64,000 nucleotides of DNA from Adiantum capillus-veneris (Eukaryota > Streptophyta > Polypodiopsida > Polypodiales > Pteridaceae): NCBI GenBank assembly GCA_014529385.2, contig CM043952.1:66404870-66468869 (forward strand). Direction: 5' to 3'. Within the stretch, counting starts at the first letter, position 1. Every line of letters begins with the position of its first letter. A program made the position numbers and the translations under genes. Positions 33,689 to 46,667 of the stretch are shown here, in pieces. Under the pieces are notes generated by a model that did no database searches, was not told the origin of the DNA, and saw only the letters and a program-made list of their open reading frames with translations.

Positions 33689-34598
33689 CTAGTCATTACC
33701 CATTAAAGCCAAGCCTTGTAGCTCCCCTTGCGCAACACTAGCTTCGAGCATCGTAATGAGAGGATGTAATCTGATGGTGAAAAGCAAGGGATCCAAGCGG
33801 CATCCCTGCTTAATAGACCTTTTGACCTTGAAGGAGCCCACAATTCTGTCATTAAACAGGAGCTTTGAGTGGCTCCTAGTGCCCAATGTGCGAATGAGGC
33901 AACATAATTGAGGCCCAAAGCCCATAGCTTCCATGAAATCTTCTATATATGACAATTTTATTCTGTCATAAGCCTTTTCAAGGTGTCAAGCTATAGCAAA
34001 ATGCACTCTTGCTTGGTGAAGGCTACGTATTCGATGCCCACCATTGCTGCCAAGATGTTGAATGGATCTTCCTTTAATGAACCCATGTTGATGGGGAGAG
34101 ATGATCCTATTCAGGGGGGACTAGTTTGAGGGTGATTGCCTTGGAAACAATTTCGTAATCTATTAACATCATAGTAATAGGTTGCTAGTGCTTCATTGAG
34201 AGAAGAAAAATTGTTTGGGGATGGATTTGATAAGCCCTTTCTTCACTTGTATCCAACACGGTAATGGCTTTGTTAGCCAACCGTCTGACTAGGAGCTTGA
34301 GATCATCTCAAAATTCTTTGAAGAATTCAGTTGTCAGCCCATCCCAACGGGGAGACTTTTCCTTGCGAAGAGCTTCCAATGCTAGTGAGAATTCATCTTC
34401 GGAGAATACCACTTCCACGCGGTTGGATTCCAATTGGGGAACCTTCTTCTCGACACTCTCCAGAAAAGTCGCTCTACCTTCATCCACTTCATGAGACCAG
34501 CTCTCTGCCTCTTCAATAATTTGGCTTAGATAATTTAGCATTAGACCAGCCATCTCATCTTCATTATGAACTGCATTCCCATTATCATCATAGAGCAA
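33689..34598 (-). pseudogene. LINE reverse-transcriptase fragments
   Basis: 34598-34308 ends in LRKEKSPRWDGLTTEFFKEF, the LxxxKSPGxDG..xEF block before the RT fingers. 33955-33689 reads FMEAMGFGP and VKRSIKQGCRLDPLLF, matching the RSIRQGCPLSPLLF block of plant L1. The YADD region was not found in an open frame. Confidence 0.8.
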
Positions 34599-35007
34599 GT
34601 GGACACGGCCCCGCTCTCCTTGACTTTTAAAGCCCTAAAAAAATGTGATTGATTAGAGGTTTCTGGCTGTAGGAAGGCCTCCCTAGAGGGCAGTCCCACT
34701 TTCTTGATCTTCTCAAGTTGTTCTTTAGCCAGATTATATTTAGCTTTGAGCCGTCGCTTGTGCTCATCCTCGGTAGCTAGCCTAGTAGCCTTTCTTAAGT
34801 TTAGTCCAACCACCTCCATTGTGAGATGCTTGTGGTGCACCTCACTAGATTTTTTAATCCAAGGGCCAAATGTTTTGATCACTTTTTGAAAGATTCAAGC
34901 GAATAGATCCCAAGCATTAGGCTTATTAAGATCCATTTATTTCTCGAGCTTACCCAATGCTTTCTTGGTGAGTCTTCTAAAAAGACGGTCTTTGAACATT
35001 TTGAGGC

Positions 35008-35673
35008 CTATGCTTCCCCTTTAACTTTCTTGAGTTGAATGTGTAAAGTCATGTGATCCAATAGGCCTTTTGTTGACATCACCTTTATCTCTAGCAGCAG
35101 CGGGATACAGTCAGCTTGGTGAGAGCAATAGCATATGTCAAGCTTGGAGGTAATGCGGACATACTGGAGACTTGTGTAGGTGAACATAGGCATGCTACTC
35201 TAGGGACCCACCTCCCACAAATCAACCATAGCCCACTTCTTGCACAAGCTTAGCCATTTAGTTTTTTCAATGCTAACTAGCATACTTGTAGAACTTGTTT
35301 TGTCCTTGCTCTTCTCTACCATATTGAAATCCCCAATCATCATCCACTCACCTTCTATAGGAGTATCTCTGAGATGCATCAACAATTTAGCTCTATACTT
35401 TGCATTTCAAGAGCCATACACATTCACTATGGTTAGGGGATGACCTTCCCACCTGGTTCTAACTCCAAGAACTCTGTCAGAGGGGTGGTTGAGAACCACA
35501 TTTGGTTCCAATTCTCTGTTTACAATAAGTAGAAACTCATTAAATCTGTCACTTACTTCTCCATAGAATACAAGGTTTTTCCTTGAAGCATGCTTTCTCT
35601 TGCTACAAGCATCCAAGTGGTGCTCTTGGATGGCCCAACAATTGACTATTTTTTCCTTCTTAACTTCATCCAA
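35008..35673 (-). pseudogene. LINE endonuclease fragments
   Basis: Pieces on the minus strand read WAIQEHHL near 35630, EWMMIGDFNMVE near 35340 (the GDFN signature) and SKLDICYCS with a later DHM near 35080-35150, replacing SRLDRI and SDH. The order fits the exonuclease-endonuclease-phosphatase domain. Confidence 0.75.
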
Positions 35674-36087
35674 CCCATGTCTAGTCCATATCCATGGTCC
35701 TAGGAGAATCCGAGGGTTCTAACTCAGGGGACTTCTTTTCTTGTAACACTGCAAAGGGATTGTGAAGCAGGATGACACACATTCCCCCCTTTCAAAAGGG
35801 TGGGGATGTAGCAGAGCATTTCCCTTTCAAGGCTCTTGCAGCCTCAAGTGATATGGAATCCCTTGCCACCACCTTTACCTTTTTGGCCCTCTTGAGATCT
35901 AGGCCTTGCACAACCGATGTAGTTGTCATTGTTATAAACTTAGGTTTAGAAGCTGGAAAACCAAACGCATATTCATTGCATGGCCCGGGGATTTGTGAAC
36001 AATGCCTAGCTGACTGGCAAGCATCTTGAGGTTATCCTAGCGCCAACTAGGAAATATCCCAAACTCCACCCAGATCGGATGGATCCT

Positions 36088-37198
36088 CTAGAGGGATTCT
36101 ACCGAGTCAAATATTGGATCCCATGGTACCACACAGACATTAGTATTGTTAAATAGAAGGGAGAATTTATCAAGGATCCTTGACACGTCAGGGACCTCTT
36201 TGAATCCAACCGAAAAGAAACCCTTGGTTAGATAGGAGGTATTTTCAATTGTTCCTCCATGCCCAAGAATTTGCGGTCCTTGAAGCCATTGAATTAACTT
36301 GTACCTATTTGGGACTCTCATCCAAATACAAGTGTAAGATTAGCTTGCATGGCTAGATGCTGCTTACTTAGAGCTGACAGAATCACCATAGTAATAGCCT
36401 TCTGCGACCTCCACCTGTTGCGGCAGAGACTTCTTTAAAGCACTGAAGGCCCGATCCGCCAGCCCATTGTCTTTGAAGAACCCACTATATTCAGCCTGTG
36501 AGCTAGTTCTTTTGTTACCGTTTAGGAAGAGTCCAATCTGTCTATTAACTTCTTTGAGCTCTTGTGCAAGCCGAGCCTCTGCAGTCTTACGTTTTTCCAT
36601 GCCTCCATAACTTGATGATTCATCTAACGTGTCTTTTGCGTAGTCCTTAGAGTCAGGACGAATGAGATGCCTGGTCTGAGAGATGCATAAGCGCTTGATA
36701 CCTTGTTTCCATTTGCACAGATCGGACATTGAGGCTAACCGTACTTAAGGGTCCTGACCTCTAATTTGGTTCCACTTGAGTAGTTTGGTCGATCATTTTT
36801 TCTTTTTATGTTTGGTCAATCCTTCTTTCTTTCTCTTCAGCGTAGGGAGCCTTCTCAGTCGACAAAGCTTTGTTATCCCACCTAGTTGGATCGTTTGACA
36901 AGGTAACACCTGTCATTATGGCATCGATCGAGGGTCGCAAGTTCGGCCCATCCTCTCAGTCCATTGATACCACTGCTTCATTCGACGGAAATTTCCTAGC
37001 CGCAAGCTTTTGAGACAATTTGATGATATCTTCCTCCATGGGAAGAATCTCAATCTCCATAACTAACGCCTCCAAGGAGCAACCCTTTATGAAAGGGGGA
37101 GTGGTGGCAAAAAGGCCAAAAAGCGGGGCTTGGTCGATGGTCGATGGGGCTATAGCTTTAGACAAAAGGTGGAATGAAAATAATGGTTGATAAAACAA
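36088..37198 (-). pseudogene. LINE ORF1-like fragments
   Basis: 36321-36088 reads MRVPNRYKLIQWLQGP and ends VVPWDPIFDSVESL, like the end of the DUF4283-type domain in plant LINE ORF1. 36729-36364 and 37198-36956 are less certain pieces lying upstream. Confidence 0.5.
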
Positions 37199-37272
37199 CG
37201 ATTATAATCGTTGTTATAGAAATAGGTATAGACCACAAAAAACGAAGGAAATTGATATTAACGGCGATTTCT

Positions 37273-38221
37273 ACAAGAATCTTTAGAAATTTTCTCATGT
37301 AGGAAAACGGAATCTTTCTCAATGTTTTTCATACAATGCATACCATCATGAGCTTCTGCTCGAGAGGCACCACATACCTAGCCAGGTAGGATTGGGGGCA
37401 GGGGACCGCCGGCCCCCCCACCGGGCCGACGGTCCCCTACCCCCAATCGTACCTAGCTAGGTATGCGGCGCCTCCCTCACAGAAGCTCATGATGTTGAGG
37501 TAAGTCACAATGTGGGAACTATTGTGAGAATTTGTCCAAAACTTCTTGTGTTCGGGCTAACCCTGCAGCAACGAGCAAGGGCCCGAGGGAGGAATGGCGC
37601 TTGCAAGCCACACCGATACTACACCAAGGAGGCAGACCAATGTAATGGATCCTGATTTGTGACCACTATTGGGCTACCAATGTAGATCCAAGTCAGTGCT
37701 GCAAAGCATGTAATAGGCAAAGAAACGGACCAACGCAACATTGAAAAGCCTGCACGACCGATAAGCAACAATGAGCCCACCTTGCTATCGCACACAATAC
37801 TCGAACAATCTCTCAAGGTTCAACCCCTGAGCTAACCATAGCCATCACTCATGGTTTCTCTGAAGCGCAAACCTTCAATGCGTGCTTATTTTCCTAATTT
37901 GAATTTTCTGAGTGTCCTTTAGGGGTAAAAAGGGGCTAATAGAAGATTGTGATTGCCAACTCTTTAAGTTTTGCGAGATTTGAGACCGAGTAATTAGTAT
38001 TTGATTATGCAAGTGCGTCACAAGAAGTTTTGGACAAATTCTCACAATGTTTCCCACATTGTGACTTACCTCAACATCATGAGCTTCTGTGAGGGAGGCG
38101 CCGCATACCTAGCTAGGTATACGGTGCCTCTCGAGCAAAAGCTCATAATGTTATGCATTGTATGAAAAACACTGAGAAAGACTCTGTTTTCCTACATGAG
38201 AAAATTTCTAAATCTTCTTGT
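37273..38221. mobile_element. Foldback element with long inverted arms
   Basis: The left arm, 37273-37550, is the reverse complement of the right arm, 38019-38221, across ACAAGAATCTTTAGAAATTT, TTCATACAATGCAT, GCTTCTG..GAGGCACC, CACAATGTGGGA and CCAAAACTTCTTGTG. The left arm is longer because of an inserted GC-rich hairpin. The 468-base loop has no gene. Part of the loop (about 37905-38020) recurs as a direct repeat at 38285-38400, just outside the element. Confidence 0.75.
37385..37453. repeat. GC-rich hairpin nested in the foldback arm
   Basis: ATTGGGGGCAGGGGACCG (37391-37408) faces CGGTCCCCTACCCCCAAT (37430-37447) with one mismatch in 18. The flanking GGTAG and GTACC extend the stem. It is absent from the opposite arm, so it entered later or was lost there. 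Confidence 0.8.
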
Positions 38222-38448
38222 GGTGGATGAGGGTTGATAAACCTTGGTATTAAGCCATGAACTTTCTTCCATTAGCCCCTACGTTTTGAGTGTCCTTAAG
38301 TTGGGGGTAAAAAGGGGTAGAAGATTGCAATTGCCAACTCTTTAAGTTTTGCTAGAGTTGAGACTGAGCTAGTCATTCGAATGTGCATTAAGACATGAAG
38401 CGTGTGTCAAATGCAAAAATGAAATAATAGGGTAGTTGTTTGTGTGAT

Positions 38449-39323
38449 TTGATTTTTTGAGAGTATAAAATGCAAAACGCGGTTCATCATTTTGAAAAAA
38501 CCTGCAATGTTTAGAGAAAAAACATACAAACATAGTAAATCTGCTTAATTTTATAGTAAATTTGCCTCTAAAATTTTTCGTACGAGGGTTTTTCAAGTTT
38601 TTGAAAAAAAACATTGTATATCCAAGTCCCAAAAAAAAACCTGGGTTTAGTGTAATCCCACCTATAAATTTTAAGCTTTCCCTCTAAATTATTTCTTTTT
38701 TTGTTTACATACTCACAATTGTGAGTGGAGAGAATTTATATTAACTTGAAAATAATACAATCACCATCAAGCACTACGTGTGCCTTGAGGGGGCAACGAT
38801 TCCGTAAGAGTTTTGGACATAGATGCAATAGAAACCAAAATAGGGGTGCTACTAAAAGCCTCTTGAGTGGTCTAGGCGACTCAGTGCATGGTGCTATTAT
38901 TTAACATTAACTATTGTTCCTCTCTTAGCTTCTACAACATGAATGAGCTTGGTGCTCAAACACACAAAATCCCACCTATAAATTTTAAGCTTTCCCTCTA
39001 AATTCTAATTCGACGCCAAGAGAACCTACAAAGCTTAGAGAAACCTCAAATTTCTAGGTTTGAAGGTGGAAAAACCTACACAGGTTAGGAAATTTAGTGT
39101 TAAAACCTTAGAATATAGTAAATTTCACTCTAAAAGTTTCTCATATGTAGGTTTTCAAAGTTCTTCTGGAAAAAGCATTGTGTGTCTAAGTGCTAAAAGA
39201 ATTTAAGTTTAATTTAACCCCACATACAAATTTTAAGAGTTACTTCTCAGTTTTAGATTGGAAGGTGAGAACAGGTATAAATTTTAGACACTTTTAGTGT
39301 AGAAACTTTCAAATATAGTAAAT
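38449..39323. repeat. AT-rich interspersed repeats, two or three copies
   Basis: Phrases such as TGTAATCCCACCTATAAATT (38656), AAATCCCACCTATAAATTTT (38968) and TAACCCCACATACAAATTTT (39217) mark successive diverged copies, each linked to TATAGTAAATTTGCC-like and GAAAAAGCATTGTGT words. The last copy is interrupted at TTGCC by the large LTR element. Confidence 0.6.
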
Positions 39324-39328
39324 TGCCT

Positions 39329-40957
39329 GTCATAAAATATAATATCTAACTTTACCAAATGATTTTCTTATATTAAACTGATCACTTACTATGGGAAGAT
39401 AAAAGGGGAACAAGAGTTAGGATATATGTGTGTGCTTTTAGACCTATCTCAACAGAGGACCAAAAGGAGAAATGGTTGCATCTCAATAGGGATCCAAAAG
39501 GAGACGGTTTACCAAAAAGCGATGTGCAATAAGTGTTTTAGATTTACCTTGGCAAGGGACCAAGAGGAGAGATGGTTACATCTCAAAAAGGGTCCAAACT
39601 GAGGTAGTCTATCAAAGAGCAACGTGCATATTCTAATAGAGCTTAAAAGACCTTAGGGTTAGCTTTATTAAAGACCTCCAAAAGTTAGTGTTAAAAAATC
39701 CTTTGACCTTACGCAAGCTAGGGCTAACCTCGAAGTGGGGATCGTACCCAAGCATGAGGTGCTAAGATGCTTAAAGTGGTTGAGGGAACCTTGCCCAAAT
39801 CTTGAGGTGATTTTTATGCTTAAATGAATAAGGTTTTTGAAATATTAAATTCAAAGATAATGCTGAAGAGTCATAAACGCCCATGCTTGATTGACTAAGG
39901 CTTGAAGTACTCAATTCCAAACAAATGACTTAAGAAGCATAAAAGGCACGTGCTTGCTTGATTGACTAAGTCCTTGAAGTATTTAATTCAACCAAATGAC
40001 TTAATAAGCAGAAAAGACACATGTTCAAATGATCCTCTAGATGTGACCCTCATGATGTGCTTGAATGCTATTGGATAGGTTTTAGAGGGGTCCAATGAGA
40101 ATTTACATACATAAAAATAAATAATTAAGTTCTTTAAAAAGAGGAAAATGAGGACACGTGTCCAAATGAAATAATAAAATAATACAAGAGAGAGAGAGAG
40201 AGGTGTGGACCAAGCATGAGAGGAGGGTATACTCTCCCACATACACACACACACACACACATTTTCTCATTGTGTGGAGTGCAAAATTCAAGAGCTCCAT
40301 CTCCTTCTCCAAGCTTGTGGAGAAGTGGAGAGCCTACACCAACACTCTTGGCTATAGAATGCAAATCCAACCAAGAGCCATGCTTCAATGCTTAAGCTTT
40401 CCATCTTCTTCATCTTCATTACTATACTATTATGATATGCTAAGCAAGAAGAGTGATGATAAGTGAGGAACTATTTATTTCTCCTATGGAATGTTTCTTC
40501 TTCCTCTTCCCTACCCTCATTCCCGCTAGCTCTCTCCACCTTCGAAGGTGTTTGAGGCCTTGGGACTGAGGCTTGGGATAATTAATGCTTTTTGCAAAGT
40601 TTATGTTAAGCTCGTGATGCATGAAGCTTTCCATCTTCATAGCATCACTAAGGTCACAACAAGGAACACAAAGATTGTATTGTAGCAAAGTCTCTCTTGA
40701 AGGAAGAACCTATAATACAAACGCCTTTTGGAGGGGGGACCGGCTCCAAGTAAATCTAGTCCTCAACTATTTTTATGTTCTCTAGTACTCTCTCTCTTGC
40801 AAAAGTATTGTTCATGCCAAGTTAATTAAGTAGTATGTTTATGTTGCTACCATCAATTAAGTTCATCCTCTATGTTCTCAAAGTAATTTCACAAAAATGC
40901 TCACCTTAATTCTCTTAATGCCGTTGTTCTCAAAGTTCATAGGCTGTTCCCATTACA
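39329..40957 (+). repeat. 5' LTR of the 18-kb gypsy fossil
   Basis: 1629 bases, TGTCATAA..CATTACA. It contains a GA run and a CA run (about 40188-40261). It is longer than its partner near the 3' side and by arrays of different length. Confidence 0.85.
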
Positions 40958-41329
40958 TTTTCATCAGAGCATTTGGTTTCTCTTTTCTTGCTTAAGAAGA
41001 GAGGTCTTTAAGTAGCCTATTAATGGTTGATTTTGTTAATTAAATTAGGGTAAGTGGGACTACGATCTATTATCGATTTTGTTGAGCCCACTATGTGGGA
41101 TATGGTGCACACCTCGAGAACTTTGGTTCTAATAATGGGGTCTTTTTAGACTTGCCTATGACTTTACCATTATTGAGGCATAAGAAGTCCGAAAGGAGCT
41201 ATCCCTTGGTAATTTTTTTATGTTAGACCCACCCCACTACTCTCTATAGTTAACCAATTCGAGCCGTGGGTGTAGATACTTAAGTGCTTATTTCCAAAGG
41301 CTAAGAGGAGTAGCAACTAAGGTTTTGAG

Positions 41330-42993
41330 TTGCCAAAGAATACACTAAGTAAACACGTAAGTATAATTAGCATGGCTGACAATAACCAAGAGAGTAGAAT
41401 GAACATTGATAACTTTGATTTTGTACATGAAGGTTCTAATGATGATGCTATCAATTATCTTGTTACTAGGTTGCATCAAACTATGGGCAACCCTACTTTG
41501 CAAGTGGAAGTTACCCAATAGCTTCGTGCTTATAGGATTTCCCTTCCTGTCCAAGAAGAGAGAGAGTTTAGGAGGCCTCTTGATGAGACTCCCAAAAGAA
41601 GACTCTCTCTCATAAGAGAGGAGGAATCCAAAGGACAAGAAAGAAGTGAATCCCTAAGCTCCTCTAAAGATGTGGCTCCATGAAAATGGTGGTCTAGACT
41701 ATCGCCAACTCCTCCCAAGAGGAAATGGTCAACCCATAGTCCTAAGCTCCTCTAAAGATGTGGCTCCATGAAAATGGTGGTCTAGACTATCGCCAACTCC
41801 TCCCAAGAGGAAATGGTCAACCCATAGTCCTTCTCCTCATCATTCCGAAAGGGAAGAGAGGAAACAAAGGAAGAAAAAAGCAAGAAAGAGGCCACCCTCT
41901 TCTCCTTCTTCTTCACCTTCCTCCTCTTCCGATGAAAGCAATAGTTATTGTCCTAGAGCATACAAGAGGAGAGGACATTGCAAAACTTATCCTGCATGGC
42001 GAAGGTCCCAAAAGCTTAAGAAATTCAAAGGGGGAGGAAAGAGTATCTCTTTTCTCACCTATGATGTCACCTTTGGTGCCACCAACAAAGTATTGGCCTT
42101 CATCCAACAATTTGATGAGACCTTTGGAAACAAGGGCTTCACAGAGTCCTCCAAGCTACACCATGTAGCTATGCACTTCCAGAAATCTACTCGTCAATGG
42201 TGGGCTAGCCTTCATGGCAACGAATAGGCCCCAAAGACATGGAAAACTCTACGAGTTTCCATCATGAAGCAATTCCTTGCAAGCAATGAAAAGGACAAAG
42301 TGCTTACCAAATGGCGGAGCTTGAAGCTACTCTTAAACGAGTCTATCCACAAATATGTAGACAAGTTTTGGGATTTACATTTCAAAGCTACAGTTCAAAG
42401 GATAGACTTCGTCAAACAAAAGCAACAATTTTGTGTGGTACTACCTTAAGAAATGGCCGAGTATGTCAACTCACAACGGCCTAGCACTATGACCGAAACC
42501 ATCCACCACACTATGGTTGATTGAAGGATCAATTTCCAACAAGGGGTGAGAAGAAATTTCAAGCCCATGGAAAACAAGGATCGAAAGGAATCTAAAGGGA
42601 AGAGCAATGCTCAAAACCCTCCCCAAGGCAACACCAGCACCAACAACAACAAGGCCAAGGAAAAAGGATCTTACAAAGGTAAAAAAATAAGCTCTCTCCC
42701 AAAGAATTAGAGGCCTTTCGTAAAGACCATAAATGATTTAAGTGTGGGGAGCAAGACATGGTTATCGTTCTTGCCCCAAAAGAAATGTTTGCCATGACAC
42801 TCCTAGAGCTTCCATGGTTGAAGCTCCAATAGAGGATACTCATTGCAAAGGCTCATTCCTCTCCTATGCTTGGGGGGAAGTAAGGGAGCATGATGCCTTC
42901 ATCTTGTTTGACCCTGGCTCTACTCACAACTTCATATCAATGGAGTTGGCCACCAAGTTGGGCATTCAGCTTTTGAGATGGGAGATATTGTAA
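41330..42993 (+). mobile_element. gag, zinc-knuckle and protease parts of the gypsy fossil
   Basis: The start resembles a gag leader, MADNNQESRMNIDNF (41372 onward). Basic low-complexity stretches and a DKFWDLHFKA-like capsid piece follow. Near 42740 there is a partial zinc knuckle, then FILFDPGSTHNFISMELA, a retroviral aspartic protease with DPGST. The fossil is broken in several places. Confidence 0.7.
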
Positions 42994-43659
42994 CTGCTGA
43001 CACAACTTTCAAGGGATAGCAAGCCTCCGTTACTCCCTTGATTGTGAAGTTGAGGCTTCATGTCCAAAGCTACACCGACAAAGAAGACACCTTTTTTTAT
43101 CTCTCCTCTCCAACATGAGGATGTTATCCTAGGGACACCATGGCTCAATCGCATGGCTGCCAGCATGAAGCTCCTTGAAAAACTTCACCTACAGGAAAAA
43201 GAGCATGTACATAGATCCTAACAAGTTGGGGAACACCATATCCCTAGTAAATACACTTGGTTTTGATAAGTCAATAAAAAGCTCTATTTTTTAATATATG
43301 ATTTTTGTTAGAGAATGTGTAAATGATTCTAATGTTTTCACAAGTAGCAATAATGGGAATCAAGAGGAATTAGAGTTATCTAGTTTCTTAAATGGATTCC
43401 AAGATGATTTCAATGGTGACATCTAAGGATTCAATATTAACGTATTTACGAAAAATTTTGTGTGATCACAAGGTCTTATTGACACATTTACATGATTATA
43501 CTAGACATAATCACACAGAATCCGGTTAAGGGCAACTTGCAGACCCACTAAATTCCCACCGGGCTTTTTAGTTTCCCCGGCGGGCCCGTCGAAAATACTA
43601 AAAAGCCCGGCGGGCTTGCAAAATTATATATATGCGGGCCCGATCAGGCCCGTTGGGTG

Positions 43660-44965
43660 TTATTTCTTGCTCTCATCATCATCATCTGAGAGAGAGGGTC
43701 GTGTGGGAGCGTGCTCTACGTCATAGTGCGCGACAGCAGTAGCAGAGTACCTGAGCACACGATTCGGGTATGTGTTGTGTGTGTGTATGCGTTGTGTGGT
43801 AGCGTGACTTTATAACGTACCTTACCACACAATGGGAGTGTGTGTGTAAGTTGTTCTACGGAACAATGCTTATCACGGGGACATCACCTTGGTGACGCGG
43901 GGAAGATGGTGTCCTTGTGGTAAGTATTGGCTTACTGTCTGGGTACTACGTCGGTAATGCAACGAATCTAGTATCCTTATTGTAAGTCAACTTCCCTTCC
44001 CCTTACCCAAAAAACATATGGGCATCGATCGGTAACGCGGCTATATGATGTTTGTATGCAAGCCATTGTTTCTCCTTAGATTCAGGCAGCACTCGATCGG
44101 TAATGCGGCTAATAGAGTGTCGTTTGTTAGAAGCATCTGTTTTTGTATAAATGTGGCATTCAGGTCTAACCTGGCCATACGAACGTCATATAATTGGTAT
44201 GTGCATGTGCAGTTAATTTTTTAAGTATTAAGAATATGAAATACTTGGTCGGTAACGCGGCTGTGAATAGTATTTCATATACAAAATGTATAAATTGTTT
44301 GATTTTGTTGTTTTTAATTGTCCATTTGAAATTATAGATTAGCTAATCATATTCAAAAGAATAGTTTATTCATCAATCATCACTATTTTAATGCTCTATT
44401 TATATAAATTATATGTAAAAAAGTATTTGCAGACAAATTGCATGTTAAATATTCTTTTTTTATCTTTTTAAAGGACTCTCAAGCATTATCGCTATTTTTA
44501 ATGTTTCATTTACATAAATTCTCAGTAAAAAATCTAAACGCACACAATTTGCATGTTAAATATTAGTTTGTATCTTTTAAAGAGCATCAATAGTCATCGC
44601 TTTTTTGATTGCTACATTTACATAAATTCTATGTAAAAAAGTGTGTGAACACAATTTGCTAATCCAATTTGTATACTTCCAATATTTTAAATGTTTTTGA
44701 AGTTTTTAAGTCGGTGTGTGCTTTGTTTGAATTAGTATGTGCCCACGAATTTAAGTTCAAAATTCAATATATGTTGAAATGTGCCAAACTGTTAACATGT
44801 ATTGTTTGATTTGAATTAAGTTCTTATAAACCACTTGTTTGATCTGCATTTTACACGTGTAACAGATTGCAATTTTAAGTGAAGATTATTTTCAATTTTT
44901 ATCAATATTTCTTTGTACATTTCTTAAAGTCTTCAAGTGGTGGTTAAGGGTTTGCCTGAAATAGT
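43660..44965. other. Subterminal non-coding part of the hAT-type element
   Basis: Repeated GGTAACGCGGC-like words (about 43890, 44030, 44100, 44250) occur at varied spacing, a common subterminal arrangement for transposase binding. They are followed by AT-rich direct repeats around TTTACATAAATTCT (44390-44660). Confidence 0.5.
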
Positions 44966-46480
44966 GTGAGAGTGTTAGTGTCATTCGCAACCATGAATTT
45001 GTATTTGATATGCTATTTTGTATTGTCCAATGCAAATATGACGCCAGATCAAAAGAAAAGTATTATGCGTGCCATTCGTAAAGAATGTATCTTGGCAATC
45101 TCATCATGTGAAGATGATCGCATACAACAGATTAGTGAAAGCGATGTCTACATCAAAGACCTCACTAGCACTATATGGGAGAACACAGAGCGCAGGTTGT
45201 GACTTGAAGGCCAATACGAGTTGTTGATTCCAGCAGGGATTTGAGAATTTGACCCCCACCACAAGGTTAGGACAGTGTTGGGCAATATGAAAGTATGTTG
45301 CAAAGACTTAAAGGAAGATATCCCACCTGCTTGCGACATGTCAAAATTAGAGCTCTAGGATAAATTGTGGTAAGAACAGAAGGTAAAGATGAAGCGTGTG
45401 AAAACGTAGGACCAAGCAGCCTTACCCAAGAGATTGAAGATGGCCCAAGATGCACAAGCAGCTTTGGGAGGTCGATCCGATGCCAGAGGCACCCACACAA
45501 TCATGCCCATGGCGTTGAATGCAAAGTGCGCTCATCTTGTCGGCATCACTCACGAAGCGTTGGTAGAAGGTATGAGGATTGGAGCAAGCTCTTTTGGTGT
45601 GTGCACATTGTACACCATCAAAGTCATCTCATTTTTTCTAGACCACATTACATATGTGTGAAAATGTTACAAGGGAAGGAGTGAGGAAGAATTTGACAAC
45701 TTTCAGACAGTGCAAGGAATGCAAACGCTTCACCCCTCCATTATAAGGTGCATTGGGTTTACTACCGAAGCTCCTTGGATCACAATATTCCCATACTACA
45801 ATGGGGGTACCGTGGGCGACATGATGTGCCGCTTACCATTCGCTCATGGATTGTTCAGACAACAAATTTACAAGCTACAACACGGCTAGAGGTCATTGCC
45901 TGTAACAAATCTTCCTGTAAGCGAGATAGACACGGTGTGGATCAAAGCAGTGATCGAGCAGATTCCAGCCATTTGTCACGCCTCAATCAACAATGTTGCG
46001 GCTGCCTAATCGACCGGTATAGTGTACAGTGACCTACACTTGTTCAACATAATGTTGGACTTTACTCACGCCAATAAACCCCACGTCGGCATCATTGATT
46101 GGATTATGATTCTAAGAACCCCAACCCTCACAAGTCCGGATGGATAAAAGCATTCACCACTTAAGCTAGGACGTTCAAAACATGACACAGCGAGTGAATC
46201 CAACTCCTATACAAGGGACACATATCAGTCACCTTGTCATGCATCCAGATTTGGTCCCCTCGTCTACTTTAGATGCATCCTCATCTTTCCAATGTCCAAT
46301 TTGCTACAAGATTTTGATGGATGGAGTGGATATTATACATTGACATGTGGTCATTATTATCATTTAGTTTGTCTTATTCATTTAATGCAAAATAGTAGTC
46401 AATGTGCAATCTGTTCACAAGATATTCCACAAGGAATATATATTATGCTTGGCATGGCAAACGAGTATAGATTCAAGTAA
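44966..46480 (+). pseudogene. Captured protein-kinase plus RING-finger gene fragment
   Basis: Pieces in several frames keep kinase order: SFGVCTLYTIKV near 45590 (glycine-loop-like), a lysine strand near 45655, LHPSIIRCIGF and FPYYNGG near 45730-45810 (hinge), YSDLHLFNIML at 46025-46057 (catalytic loop, HxDLxxxN type with Y for H), and HVGIIDW near 46082 (D of DFG-like DW). After a gap comes CPICYKILMDG (46293) and CGHYYHLVCLIHLMQ with CAICSQDIP (46346-46437), which together give a RING-H2 pattern. Frames change several times and stops are present, so it is not functional. It lies inside the hAT-type element on the strand opposite the transposase, so capture by the transposon is the simplest reading. 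A kinase followed by RING in one protein is unusual and would help identify the donor gene. Confidence 0.6.
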
Positions 46481-46667
46481 TCCTACCAAGATACCCCTAG
46501 CACAATTAGAAATCTATTTGCTGAGCAAGATGCTGCTTCAAGGAAACACAATTGAGATCGACAAATAATGTACTATCGCGAATATGAAGCATTGTAATTA
46601 ATCAAAACACATTTGAATACAAGGTGTTTTACAATGGTTTTTGACATTTACTCATTCTACTCTCAAG

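Larger units (their letters stand above)
31835..37200 (-). mobile_element. Decayed LINE (plant L1-type)
   Basis: On the minus strand, from right to left, it has ORF1-like blocks (about 37200-36090), an apurinic endonuclease (about 35670-35010), reverse transcriptase (about 34600-33690) and the zinc-binding end of the RT polyprotein (32443-32012). Frames are interrupted many times, so it is inactive. The order and the zf-RVT end identify the family. Its 3' end lies just inside the boundary of the segmental duplication at 31821. No clean poly-A tail or target duplication was resolved. Confidence 0.75.
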
